Below the pieces are notes generated by a model. That model made no database searches. It saw only the letters and a list, made by a program, of their open reading frames with translations, and was not told the DNA's origin. The translations under genes were made by a program, and so were the position numbers. 64,000 nucleotides of DNA, taken from contig NZ_SEBS01000008.1 in assembly GCF_004211145.1 (NCBI RefSeq), positions 62,001-126,000 on the forward strand, given 5' to 3'. Positions 35,326-44,145 of the stretch are shown here, in pieces; the stretch's first letter is position 1; each line of letters begins with the position of its first letter. The DNA comes from Flavobacterium sp. GTDB taxonomy: Bacteria; Bacteroidota; Bacteroidia; Flavobacteriales; Flavobacteriaceae.

Positions 35326-37062
35326 ATGGCTATATTCTGGAAATACCTCAAACCCTATCGCAACTGGATTTTCCTTGCGCTTCTACTCGCGGGAATCGCC
35401 CAGGTACTCGCGCTGTATGACCCGATCATATTCGGGCGCATCGTCGACGGCTACGCGCTCGCTCCCGTAAAGGGCGATCTTCCCAACGGCATAATCAAAC
35501 TATTACTTCTCGCGGTCTCGCTTGCATTGGCCGCGAGGTTGTTCCTGTCGCTCAAGGATTATGTGCTGCGCATGATCGTGCAAAGGTTCGGCATGGATAT
35601 CTTCAACGAAGGACTGCGGCACACGCTGCGGCTGCCGTTCCAGGAGTTCGAAGACCAGACGAGCGGCGAAATCCTGGCCGTATTGCTCAAGGTTCGCAGC
35701 GATACCGAGAAATTCATCACCGCCTTCATAAATGTGCTGTTCTCATCGTTCGTAGGCGTCGGTTTCCTAATGTGGTACGCCATCACCAAACACTGGGCGC
35801 TGATTCCCGTGTTTTTCATCGGGTTCGTGGTGCTCGGCGGCATCACGAGCCTGCTGAGCCGATCCATAAAAACCCTGCAACGTTCACTCATGCGACAAAA
35901 CCGGCAAATGAGCGGCACGATCACCGAAAGCCTTCGCAATATCGAACTCGTGAAAAGTCTAGGCCTTACGTATTCTGAAATCCGACGGCTCAAGGCGCAT
36001 ACGCAGGAAATCTACACATCTGAAATGGCGAAAGTCAGGAAGATGCGCACGTTGAGTTTCCTGCAGGGAACCATCCTGATTTTCCTGAAACAGTCCATCC
36101 TTTTCATATTATTATGGCTCATTTTCAAGGACGTGCTTTCAGCCGGCGAACTCATTTCGATGCAGTTCATCTCAACGGCGATCATCGGGCCATTGCAGGA
36201 TTTGGGCAACATAATCGTCTCGTGGCGCGAAGCTGAGACGGCACTCAACATGCTCAATGACATTCTCGAAAAACCCGTGGAATACAGTCCAAAAGATTGG
36301 GTCGACACCGGCGTGCTGACGCGACTCAAATTCGACAACGTTGTTTTCAGGCACAGGAACGCGTCGTTCAACGCCATCCAGAATATATCGTTCGAGGCGA
36401 AACTGGGCGACACTTTGGCGTTCGTCGGCCCGTCGGGATCTGGAAAATCGACGCTCGTGAAGCTGCTGGTCGGGTTGTATCGCCCCGTCGAAGGCGACAT
36501 TTTTTACGACGGCGTTTCCATACAGGATTTGCGCTACAACCGGATCCGCAGGCAAATGGGATTCGTAACCCAGGATACCCAATTGTTTTTTGGCACGATC
36601 CGCGAAAACCTGTTGTTCGTAAAACCCGATGCGACCGAGGCCGAGATGCTCGCCGCGATGGAAAAAGCCTCGGCCACGACGGTATTGGCGAATGCGCCTG
36701 ACGGACTCGATACGATTCTTGGCGAAGGCGGACGCAAACTTTCAGGTGGTGAAAAACAAAGGCTGTCGATCGCGCGGGCGTTGCTGCGAAATCCGCGGTT
36801 GTTGATATTCGACGAAGCGACGTCGGCACTCGATTCGATCACCGAGGAACAGATCACCAAAACGATACGCGAAATCTCGGCCGACCGCCAGCAAATGACG
36901 ATCCTGATCGCGCACCGCCTTTCGACGATCATGCACGCCGACACGATTTACGTGCTCGAAAAAGGCCGCATCATCGAACACGGCAACCACGAGCAATTAC
37001 TTGAATTAAAAGGACTGTATTTTGCTTTGTGGCGACAGCAGATCGGTGAGCGCAAAAAGTGA
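35326..37062 (+). CDS. ABC transporter, fused permease and ATPase (half-transporter)
   Basis: 578 residues. Residues 1-320 are an exporter-type membrane domain with six helices; residues 340-578 are the nucleotide-binding domain with Walker A GPSGSGKST (about 369-377), Q-loop FVTQDTQLFF, signature LSGGEKQR (about 471), Walker B LLIFDEATSALD and H-loop IAHRLST. It should work as a homodimer in the inner membrane, exporting a lipid, drug or peptide. No accessory protein genes lie next to it. Confidence 0.92.
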   Translation: MAIFWKYLKPYRNWIFLALLLAGIAQVLALYDPIIFGRIVDGYALAPVKGDLPNGIIKLLLLAVSLALAARLFLSLKDYVLRMIVQRFGMDIFNEGLRHTLRLPFQEFEDQTSGEILAVLLKVRSDTEKFITAFINVLFSSFVGVGFLMWYAITKHWALIPVFFIGFVVLGGITSLLSRSIKTLQRSLMRQNRQMSGTITESLRNIELVKSLGLTYSEIRRLKAHTQEIYTSEMAKVRKMRTLSFLQGTILIFLKQSILFILLWLIFKDVLSAGELISMQFISTAIIGPLQDLGNIIVSWREAETALNMLNDILEKPVEYSPKDWVDTGVLTRLKFDNVVFRHRNASFNAIQNISFEAKLGDTLAFVGPSGSGKSTLVKLLVGLYRPVEGDIFYDGVSIQDLRYNRIRRQMGFVTQDTQLFFGTIRENLLFVKPDATEAEMLAAMEKASATTVLANAPDGLDTILGEGGRKLSGGEKQRLSIARALLRNPRLLIFDEATSALDSITEEQITKTIREISADRQQMTILIAHRLSTIMHADTIYVLEKGRIIEHGNHEQLLELKGLYFALWRQQIGERKK

Positions 37063-37152
37063 TTCGGTTCCCTATGATATTATGTAAATCTGGTTCCTAA
37101 AACTGCAACGTCGACATTTCAGGTGCAGCGTAACTTGCGCAAAAAACACCCA

Positions 37153-38643
37153 ATGCCACTTCACTCCTATCAAGCCAGCGACCTCGAAAAGATCTTCGCG
37201 TCAATCGAGAAAAACGGAAAAGGTTACCGATTGCTGTACCAACTTCCCACGGGCGGCGGCAAAACCGTGATCTTTGCTGAAATCGCGAAACGTTTCATCG
37301 AACGCTACCAAAGCAATGTAACCATTCTGACGCATCGCAACGAACTGTGCAACCAAACCGCCAGGACGTTGAAAGCCGCGGGCGTGAAGAGTTGCGTCGT
37401 CAAGAGCGGCAGCCGCGTGCTTAAGACGCGCGAATGTGCGTGCGTGGTCGCGATGGTGGAAACGCTCAAAAATCGGATCAAGAACAAAAAAGTCCACATC
37501 GATAACGTGGGGCTTGTCATCATAGACGAGGCGCATCACAATTCTTTTCGGAAACTGCTCGACAAATTCACCGACGCCATCATCATCGGCGTCACGGCCA
37601 CGCCTTTAAGTTCCGACAAAAGCCTGCCGCTCAATGAAGCGTACGATAGTTTGATCGTCGGGGAAAGCATCAAAAATTTGATTTCGAACGGCTTCCTGTC
37701 AAAACCCAAATCGATCGCGTACGACATGGATCTGCAGTCGCTTTCGACCGGTCCCGGAGGCGATTTCACGGTGAGTTCATCTGACGCGCTGTACACCACG
37801 CCCGCGCTGTTGCAGTTGCTCGTCAAGGCTTATGAAACCAATGCAAAAGGAAAAAAGACGCTTATTTTCAACAACGGCATCGCGACGTCGAAACAAGTTT
37901 TTTATGCGTTCCGCGAGCTTGGTTATCCGATCCGACATCTCGACAATCGCGATTCGCCCCACGAACGGGCCGAAATACTCAAGTGGTTCAAGCAAACTAA
38001 GGACGCGATCCTCACATCGGTGTCGATCCTCACGACCGGTTTTGACGAACCGACGGTACAAACCGTGATACTCAACCGCGCGACCACTTCGCTCACGTTG
38101 TTCCATCAAATGGTCGGTCGTGGATCGCGAAAACTCCCTTCAAAAAAAACCTTCATGATCATAGATTTAGGTAACAATACAGAGCGTTTCGGCGAATGGA
38201 ACGACGAGTTGGACTGGCAGCGTATTTTCGAAAGGCCACAAGATTTTTACGCCCAATTAAAGTTAGCGGCCTCGCCTGACGGTGCCAGAGAAAGCGCGAT
38301 GAATGCCGCACTGCGCGCCAAGTTTCCAAATTCGCTTGAAGTCGGTTTCGACATGGCCGAAGCGTTCCAGGCCGCAACCCGTGAAGATCGCCCGCACAAG
38401 ACGGCAATCGAAGCCGCGATCCGCCAACATGCCGCGATGTGTCTCGAAAACGGCGATTCCATTAGCGAGGCATTGTCCTTGGCCGAAGATCTCGCACCTG
38501 AAATCCTGTTGCGGACGCGCGAATATGCCAAATATCTCGACAAACCAACGAAGAGTTACCGCGATTGGCTCGCCGACGATTATGCGCGTCGTTTGGAAGG
38601 CATGGTCAAACGCATGTTCGCGAAGGTGAAATCGGTGGCGTAG
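37153..38643 (+). CDS. DEAD/DEAH-box superfamily 2 helicase
   Basis: 496 residues. The ATG at 37153 is preferred to a GTG 30 bases upstream. Motif I is LPTGGGKTVIFAEI (about 30), motif Ia LTHRNELCNQT, motif II IIDEAHH (about 125), motif III VTATPLSSD, and motifs V-VI are LTTGFDEPTVQTVI and HQMVGRGSRKLP. This is the RecQ/SSL2-like layout of restriction-type helicases, but no nuclease domain is attached. The C-terminal 120 residues are helical and unassigned. A role in DNA repair or RNA metabolism is possible. Confidence 0.88.
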   Translation: MPLHSYQASDLEKIFASIEKNGKGYRLLYQLPTGGGKTVIFAEIAKRFIERYQSNVTILTHRNELCNQTARTLKAAGVKSCVVKSGSRVLKTRECACVVAMVETLKNRIKNKKVHIDNVGLVIIDEAHHNSFRKLLDKFTDAIIIGVTATPLSSDKSLPLNEAYDSLIVGESIKNLISNGFLSKPKSIAYDMDLQSLSTGPGGDFTVSSSDALYTTPALLQLLVKAYETNAKGKKTLIFNNGIATSKQVFYAFRELGYPIRHLDNRDSPHERAEILKWFKQTKDAILTSVSILTTGFDEPTVQTVILNRATTSLTLFHQMVGRGSRKLPSKKTFMIIDLGNNTERFGEWNDELDWQRIFERPQDFYAQLKLAASPDGARESAMNAALRAKFPNSLEVGFDMAEAFQAATREDRPHKTAIEAAIRQHAAMCLENGDSISEALSLAEDLAPEILLRTREYAKYLDKPTKSYRDWLADDYARRLEGMVKRMFAKVKSVA

Positions 38644-38666
38644 TTCTCAGTTTTTTACCGAGTCGA

Positions 38667-38915
38667 TCATTCGTCGGGTTCGGTTCCCGTCGTATTGGGT
38701 TTGACGTTGCCAGGCGGATTGCTGCTTTTGGTGTCGATGGTGTCGGCCTGCGAAATACTTGCCGACCCGACTTTCTTGGTTTGAGCAGGTTCTTGCGTGG
38801 GAACTGATGGATTGCTTTCTTCGGTATCGGAATTATCAATGTGCGAATACCTGCAGGAAGTCAACGTCAGCAATGCCAACGCCGCGGTCGCTATAAGTCT
38901 TCTGGAATTTTTCAT
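38667..38915 (-). CDS. Small lipoprotein, unknown function
   Basis: 82 residues. A basic start, hydrophobic stretch and lipobox LTSC are followed by a disordered, Ser/Thr/Pro/Asn-rich tail (SNPSVPTQEPAQTKK). It is convergent with the helicase gene. No homology visible; the signal makes it more convincing than an accidental frame. Confidence 0.55.
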   Translation of the reverse strand: MKNSRRLIATAALALLTLTSCRYSHIDNSDTEESNPSVPTQEPAQTKKVGSASISQADTIDTKSSNPPGNVKPNTTGTEPDE

Positions 38916-39175
38916 GACGTGTTGTTTTATTGTTCCGTCGCAAGTTAGAAATCGATGGCGAGCGACTCATTATAACATTGACAGCGTTACTGGTACGATT
39001 TGTCGTGTATTTTATTTCATCGGAAAAAACGCCGGAAATACGCGTCATCGGTATGATGCGAGCCGCCACGTGAAATCATATACGCCTGATTTCAAATCCT
39101 GTAACGTGTCCCGAATCCGTAATCCGAACTTTGTAAATGGAAATAATTCCTTGAACGCCACATAAATTCGATATT

Positions 39176-39469
39176 ATGAAAAAGTTAATCATTGGCTGCT
39201 GCATGCTGTTTTGTATAGGAGTTGCATCGGCTCAAACCGACAGCACGCGTACGACAACCAAGAAACCAAAAACCGAAACCAAGGCGAAAACGAAACAGAC
39301 ATGGTCTGAAAAGACCAGGACGACCGAATCGGACCTGCCCAACGACGCGAACAAGAAACCGGCAACGGGCTACACGACATCGTCAGGTTCGACGCCCGGA
39401 AACACGAACAGCGGAACGCCTACGACGTCGCCATCGACGGCAACCAACCCGACCAGAAAAATCGATTGA
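39176..39469 (+). CDS. Small exported Thr/Lys-rich protein
   Basis: 97 residues. A signal peptide (MKKLIIGCCMLFCIGVASAQ) precedes a low-complexity mature part rich in Thr, Lys, Ser, Pro and Asn (TTTKKPKTETKAKTKQTW, SGTPTTSPSTATNPT). It is likely disordered and periplasmic. A GAACTTTG element lies 43 bases upstream and a strong terminator follows, so it is a single-gene unit. Confidence 0.6.
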   Translation: MKKLIIGCCMLFCIGVASAQTDSTRTTTKKPKTETKAKTKQTWSEKTRTTESDLPNDANKKPATGYTTSSGSTPGNTNSGTPTTSPSTATNPTRKID

Positions 39470-39470
39470 T

Positions 39471-39502
39471 AAAAAAAACGAGGATCATACGTCCTCGTTT
39501 TT
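39471..39502. terminator. Intrinsic terminator
   Basis: AAAACGAGGA / TCCTCGTTTT with loop TCATACG, flanked by A and T runs; it lies between the Thr/Lys-rich gene and the convergent chimeric oxidoreductase gene. Confidence 0.85.
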
Positions 39503-39523
39503 CGTTTGTATTTTAATGTCGCA

Positions 39524-40270
39524 TCAGGCTTTCATGAGTTTCAAAAGCCCCGCGGTAACCAATGCGCCGAATACGTAATAGCCGACAGTCAAACCTTGTT
39601 TTTGTGTCGTGTCGGCGACCGGTGCGTCATCCAATCCCATCGGTTCGGGAAGTGTGACCGCTCCTACTCCGGCGGCAATTCCCATTGCGATCGCCCGCGG
39701 CCAAAGGTTCTTCGCGCCGCCTGCTCCGATCGTGGCAAAATACATGGTGTTGCTCACGATATCCGCCCCGAGCGTTGCCGCGTATAAATTGTCTTCTCCT
39801 TGAATTTCGTCGGCTCCTGCGGCATCGAGGCTTTTTTGGAGCGCTTCTTCACCGACGAGATCGATCCCTGCTTTCGCGGCGCGAACCGTGAATTCCTTGT
39901 GCATGCTGTTCGGAAGCACGACGTACACGATGTCGATGTCCTTGTTATTGGCGATTTCGTCGAAATTTTTGTAGTCGTAGATATTGGCTTCGGGAATGTT
40001 GTATTTCTTTTTCCAGGCTTTCGCTTTCGACGGCGTCCCGGTTACGATTCCGACGAGTTTCACGTTCTTGGTCTGCTCGAGTGCGGGTGCCAATTGTTGG
40101 GACGAGTAACCCCCGAGGCCGATGAGCGCCAGTCCAAGCGGTTTTGCCGTCGACGCTGACGTCTGCTGGGCGAATGTTGCGAGGCTCGGCGTAACGATCG
40201 TAGCGGCAATCGCCAATCCCGAATGTTTTAGGAAGTCGCGTCTTGTGTTTTGCTGTATCGGATTTTCCAT
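39524..40270 (-). CDS. Chimeric protein: Tat-exported Gfo/Idh/MocA N-terminus fused to a membrane-protein tail
   Basis: 248 residues. The first 135 are a normal start of a Gfo/Idh/MocA oxidoreductase: Tat signal TRRDFLKHSGLAIAATIV, NAD-binding GLALIGLGGYSSQQL and VYVVLPNSMHKEFTVRAAKAG. At that point such enzymes continue with a strand and the catalytic EKP; here the sequence changes to IDLVGEEALQKSLDAAGADE and then two or three hydrophobic helices (NLWPRAIAMGIAAGVGAVTLP, GLTVGYYVFGALVTAGLLKL). That tail matches my memory of a small membrane protein family with DLLGxxALxxxxxAAG. The sugar-binding domain and catalytic Lys are missing. An in-frame deletion between two genes is the likely cause; the product is probably not an active dehydrogenase. 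Confidence 0.75.
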   Translation of the reverse strand: MENPIQQNTRRDFLKHSGLAIAATIVTPSLATFAQQTSASTAKPLGLALIGLGGYSSQQLAPALEQTKNVKLVGIVTGTPSKAKAWKKKYNIPEANIYDYKNFDEIANNKDIDIVYVVLPNSMHKEFTVRAAKAGIDLVGEEALQKSLDAAGADEIQGEDNLYAATLGADIVSNTMYFATIGAGGAKNLWPRAIAMGIAAGVGAVTLPEPMGLDDAPVADTTQKQGLTVGYYVFGALVTAGLLKLMKA

Positions 40271-40305
40271 TTGATAAAGTGTTGCGAGGTGATTTCATTA
40301 TAAAA

Positions 40306-40331
40306 AAGACGCCTGGGGATGGCGCCTTTTC
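40306..40331 (-). terminator. Terminator-like hairpin
   Basis: On the minus strand GGCGCC-ATCCCC-AGGCGTC with one mismatch is followed by TTTTTTA. It lies after the small hydrophilic protein gene and before the chimeric gene. Confidence 0.6.
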
Positions 40332-40373
40332 ATAGCAATTCTTCCCATTTTCAGGAAAGGGTAAACACAGGAA

Positions 40374-40622
40374 TCACTCCCTGTTTTTGGTCGGGCCGCC
40401 GGGATGGTCTTTCGATTCGTCTTCGTCAGGCCAGTCGTCGGCCTGTGGTTTCGCGAATCCCGCGTTTTGCTCGCTTGGACTCGATTCTTCGGCGTTTTGG
40501 AAAGAGCCTGGATTTTTTGCGTCGGCATTTACCGATGTCTGTTCGCTGTCGTATCCCATTATATTTTTAAAACTCGACTCCTGGTCTTGTGATTTCCCGT
40601 TCGGGTTATTTTGATTTTCCAT
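40374..40622 (-). CDS. Small acidic hydrophilic protein, unknown function
   Basis: 82 residues, rich in Asn, Ser, Glu, Asp and Gln, with no hydrophobic segment; probably disordered. GAGAAATC precedes its ATG as a plausible ribosome site. The short frame is supported mainly by its stop-terminator arrangement. It lies on the opposite strand to the flavoprotein gene that follows, divergent from it. Confidence 0.5.
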   Translation of the reverse strand: MENQNNPNGKSQDQESSFKNIMGYDSEQTSVNADAKNPGSFQNAEESSPSEQNAGFAKPQADDWPDEDESKDHPGGPTKNRE

Positions 40623-40791
40623 GATTTCTCTTCTTTGTTTTTATAAAGTTACGATCGGCGCGAGCGAGACATTTTACATTATTCTCGTAAAAATGTGACG
40701 GTTTATTGCCGATGAGTCTTGAGTTAAATGATGCAACAAAATCCCCGAAAGCCAAAACCCCAAAACCCTCATTCGAAACTATCTTCACCGA

Positions 40792-42483
40792 ATGCAAACA
40801 CGACACATCGGAATCATTGGCGGCGGACCTGCCGCTCTTTTTATGTTCAAACGGATTATAGCCGCGAAACGCAAAGACGTCACGATTTCCATCTTCGAAA
40901 AAAACGACAAGCTCGGCGCAGGATTACCCTACAGCGATTTGGGTGCGAACCCTGAACACGTGACCAACGTCTCCGGAAACGAAATTCCCGAGATACATTC
41001 CAGCGTCCGCGAGTGGCTTTCGACCTGCCCCGCGTCCCTGCTCAAAATGTACGGCATCGACCTTGAAAAATACAGCGACTATAAAGTGTTGCCACGATTG
41101 TTGTTCGGGCGATACCTGAGCGACCAATTCAAAATGTACCTCGACGAATCGGCTAAATTCGGATTGAAAACAAACGTACATCTCAATACGAACGTCGAAA
41201 ATGTGATACCGACGGCCGACAAAAAATATTCGGTCATCACCAATCACGGCGACTATCCCGTCGATGAACTCGTCATCTGCACCGGGCATTACTGGCCTAA
41301 GAAGAAAGCGTTGCCCGACAATTTTTTCGATTCGCCTTATCCGCCGTCGAAACTGCTGATACGCACGAATCATCCCGTGGCGCTCAAAGGCGCATCGCTT
41401 ACCGCAATCGATGCGATCCGGACACTCGCCCGACACAATGGAAAATTCACCGACGACAATGGAAAACTCTCGTACAAAGTCGACAAGGAAAGCAATCATT
41501 TTAAGATCGTCATGCATTCCCGAAACGGATTGTTGCCTGCGGTGCGTTTCCATCTGGACGATCCGCACTTGTTCCGACAACCTGTGCTCACTGAAGAAGA
41601 ACTCGCGGCGCATCGGTTGGCGAACGACAATTTCATTTCGTTGGATTTTATTTTCGAGAAGAACTACAAAGACCTTTTCATCGAAAAAGATCCTGAACTA
41701 TATAACAAAATCAAGGATTTGTCGCTCGAAGGATTCGTGGACATGATCATGAAATCGCGGGAGAACATCGATCCGTTCGACTTGTTGAAAGCCGAATACG
41801 ACGAGGCCGAAAAATCGATGAAACGCCACGAATCGGTAATCTGGAAAGAGCTTTTGGCCGTGCTGAGTTTTACGATGAATCCGCCCGCGAAGTATTTTTC
41901 GGCCGAGGACATGATCAGGCTGCAATCGGTGCTCATGCCGTTGATATCGATCGTTATCGCGTTCATTCCCCAAAGTTCGTGCAAGGAATTGCTCGCGCTC
42001 CACGACGCCGGCATACTCGAGTTCGTGACCGTGGGATTTGACAATTCGATGGAACCTCATCCAAAAGGCGGCGCAATCATTACGTACAAAGACGAACACG
42101 GAAACGAAAAAGAAACCCATTTTAAGACATTTGTCGATTGCACGGGACAACCGCATTTACCGTACGAAGATTTTCCGTTCAACGGCCTGCTCGAGTCGAA
42201 ATCGTTGCGTCGGGCGTTGCTTCGGTTCGCATCCCACGAAAAAGCGCAGGAGTACGCCTTGCAGCATCCGGACAACATTGTAAGAACCGAAGGCGAGATC
42301 TTTTTGAAAGTTCCCGGCGTGGCGATCAACGACCATTTCCAGGCAGCCGACGAATATGGCGCCTACATTGAAAATCTGTACGTCATGGCCGTTTCGCATC
42401 TCGGCGGTTACAATCCTGATTACAGCGGACTGGATTTCTGTGAGGCGGCGTCTGAAAAGATTGCCGAGGTGTTGTTGCAATAG
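40792..42483 (+). CDS. FAD/NAD(P)-binding oxidoreductase-like protein
   Basis: 563 residues. The N-terminal Rossmann motif IGIIGGGPAALFMF is at residues 6-20, then IFEKNDKLGAGLPYSD, typical of the FAD_NAD_binding_9 group. Later parts include VDELVICTGHYWP, DAIRTLARHN and FVDCTGQPHLPYEDFP, and a C-terminus with VMAVSHLGGYNPDYSGLDFCEAA. Homologues have unknown substrates. It is monocistronic and directly precedes the molybdenum hydroxylase operon, with a 152-base gap; a link to that operon is possible but unproved. Confidence 0.85.
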   Translation: MQTRHIGIIGGGPAALFMFKRIIAAKRKDVTISIFEKNDKLGAGLPYSDLGANPEHVTNVSGNEIPEIHSSVREWLSTCPASLLKMYGIDLEKYSDYKVLPRLLFGRYLSDQFKMYLDESAKFGLKTNVHLNTNVENVIPTADKKYSVITNHGDYPVDELVICTGHYWPKKKALPDNFFDSPYPPSKLLIRTNHPVALKGASLTAIDAIRTLARHNGKFTDDNGKLSYKVDKESNHFKIVMHSRNGLLPAVRFHLDDPHLFRQPVLTEEELAAHRLANDNFISLDFIFEKNYKDLFIEKDPELYNKIKDLSLEGFVDMIMKSRENIDPFDLLKAEYDEAEKSMKRHESVIWKELLAVLSFTMNPPAKYFSAEDMIRLQSVLMPLISIVIAFIPQSSCKELLALHDAGILEFVTVGFDNSMEPHPKGGAIITYKDEHGNEKETHFKTFVDCTGQPHLPYEDFPFNGLLESKSLRRALLRFASHEKAQEYALQHPDNIVRTEGEIFLKVPGVAINDHFQAADEYGAYIENLYVMAVSHLGGYNPDYSGLDFCEAASEKIAEVLLQ

Positions 42484-42635
42484 CCGGAGCGCACGAAACT
42501 GTGTAATAGTATAAAAATAACACCGATTCGAATTCATCTCCATACACGACTTGCACGATTTTCATGTTAACCTTTATTTTTAGGATACGCACGCCAAAAT
42601 GACCGAACTTAGGGATAACTCAACCAAGATTTACC

Positions 42636-43115
42636 ATGCCCGACATAAAAAAACACGACATAACGCTAACCGTAAACACGACAGCATATCCGCTTAGCAT
42701 ATTCCCTTGGGTTTCGCTGCTCGACACGTTGCGCGACAAAATCCATCTTACGGGAACCAAAAAGGGCTGCGATCATGGACAGTGCGGCGCATGTACCGTT
42801 TTGTGCGACGACGAACGTATCCTGAGTTGCATGACGCTGGCAGTGATGAAGAACGGAAGCGAAATCACGACGATCGAAGGTTTGGCCGACGGAGAAAAAC
42901 TACATCCGCTGCAAACGGCCTTCATCGAACACGACGCGTTCCAATGCGGCTATTGCACGCCCGGACAAATCTGCAGCGCGGTTGGAATGTTGAACGAAGG
43001 AAAAGCAAAAACGCGTGAGGAAGTCAAGGAACTCATGAGTGGAAACCTGTGCCGATGCGGCGCGAACGCAGGCATAATCGACGCTATCATGGACGTTAAA
43101 AAACAGACGCGATGA
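42636..43115 (+). CDS. paoA: Aldehyde/xanthine dehydrogenase iron-sulfur subunit
   Basis: 159 residues with the two [2Fe-2S] clusters of the molybdenum hydroxylase small subunit: the plant-type cluster Cys45, 50, 53 and 65 (GCDHGQCGACTVLC, ILSC) and the second cluster Cys104, 107, 139 and 141 (CGYCTPG, CRCGAN). It lacks the long Tat leader of E. coli PaoA, so the complex is probably cytoplasmic or exported by another signal. It overlaps the FAD subunit gene by four bases. Confidence 0.92.
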   Translation: MPDIKKHDITLTVNTTAYPLSIFPWVSLLDTLRDKIHLTGTKKGCDHGQCGACTVLCDDERILSCMTLAVMKNGSEITTIEGLADGEKLHPLQTAFIEHDAFQCGYCTPGQICSAVGMLNEGKAKTREEVKELMSGNLCRCGANAGIIDAIMDVKKQTR

Positions 43116-44128
43116 ACAACTTTAATTACGTACAAGCAAACTCTATTGCCGATGCTTCAAAAACGGTCAGCCCGAATTACGACGCGATGTTCGTGGCAGG
43201 CGGAACGAACCTCATCGACCTTTGGAAATACGACATTTTACATCCCGAGATTCTCGTCGATATCAACCACATAAATTCCGATAACAAGATCGTTGAAATC
43301 GAAAATGGCGTCCGAATAAGTGCGTTTGCGACGAACGCCCAAACCGCCTACCACGAACTCATCGAACAAAAATATCCGCTGTTGTCGAAAGCGATTTTGG
43401 CGGGTGCGTCGGCCCAGATCCGAAACATGGCGACGAACGGCGGCAACCTGCTGCAAAAGACGCGTTGTTATTATTTTTACGATCCGACGGTTCCGTGTAA
43501 CAAGCGCGAACCGGGTTCGGGCTGTTCGGCCATGAACGGACAAAACAGGATGAATGCGATTCTGGGCACGAGCGAACATTGCATCGCGGTTTTTCCGTCA
43601 GACATGTGCGTGGCGTTGGCGGCGCTCGAAGCCGTGGTGAACGTCTCGGGTGTGAATGGCGACCGAAGAATCCCGTTTCGCGATTTCCATAGATTGCCCG
43701 GAGATACGCCCAACGTCGACAACAACCTTGTCCATGGCGAAGTCATCACGTCCATCGATTTGCCTTCTGAAGGTTTCGCTTCGAATTATTCGTACCTGAA
43801 ACTTCGCGACCGACATTCGTATGCATTCGCGCTCGTTTCAGTCGCGACGGGATTGCAACTCAATGATAACGTGATCGAAAAAGCACGCATCGCACTCGGT
43901 GGCGTCGCGCACAAACCGTGGCGAGTCGTCGAGGCCGAGGATTTTCTCGTCGGAAAGGCCGCCACACGCGAGAATTTCGCACAGACTGCCGAGATGATTT
44001 TGGCCGGAGCGAAAGGTTTCGGGCACAACGACTTCAAGATCGAACTCGCGAAGAAAGCGATCGTCCGGAACGCGATGATGGCGCTGAAACCTGAAACACA
44101 ATTGCCGGGCGCGAAACCGTCGGCCTAA
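43112..44128 (+). CDS. paoB: Aldehyde/xanthine dehydrogenase FAD-binding subunit
   Basis: 338 residues. The FAD domain has FVAGGTNLIDLWK at 27-39 and ASAQIRNMATNGGNLLQKTRC. A Cys group at 119, 129, 138 and 157 (TRCYYF, PCNKREPGSGC, EHC) matches the [4Fe-4S]-binding insert seen in PaoB-type subunits. It receives electrons from the molybdenum subunit through the iron-sulfur subunit. It overlaps the small subunit gene by four bases and precedes the large subunit by 17 bases. Confidence 0.92.
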   Translation: MNNFNYVQANSIADASKTVSPNYDAMFVAGGTNLIDLWKYDILHPEILVDINHINSDNKIVEIENGVRISAFATNAQTAYHELIEQKYPLLSKAILAGASAQIRNMATNGGNLLQKTRCYYFYDPTVPCNKREPGSGCSAMNGQNRMNAILGTSEHCIAVFPSDMCVALAALEAVVNVSGVNGDRRIPFRDFHRLPGDTPNVDNNLVHGEVITSIDLPSEGFASNYSYLKLRDRHSYAFALVSVATGLQLNDNVIEKARIALGGVAHKPWRVVEAEDFLVGKAATRENFAQTAEMILAGAKGFGHNDFKIELAKKAIVRNAMMALKPETQLPGAKPSA

Positions 44129-44145
44129 AAATTAACTCCGAAATC

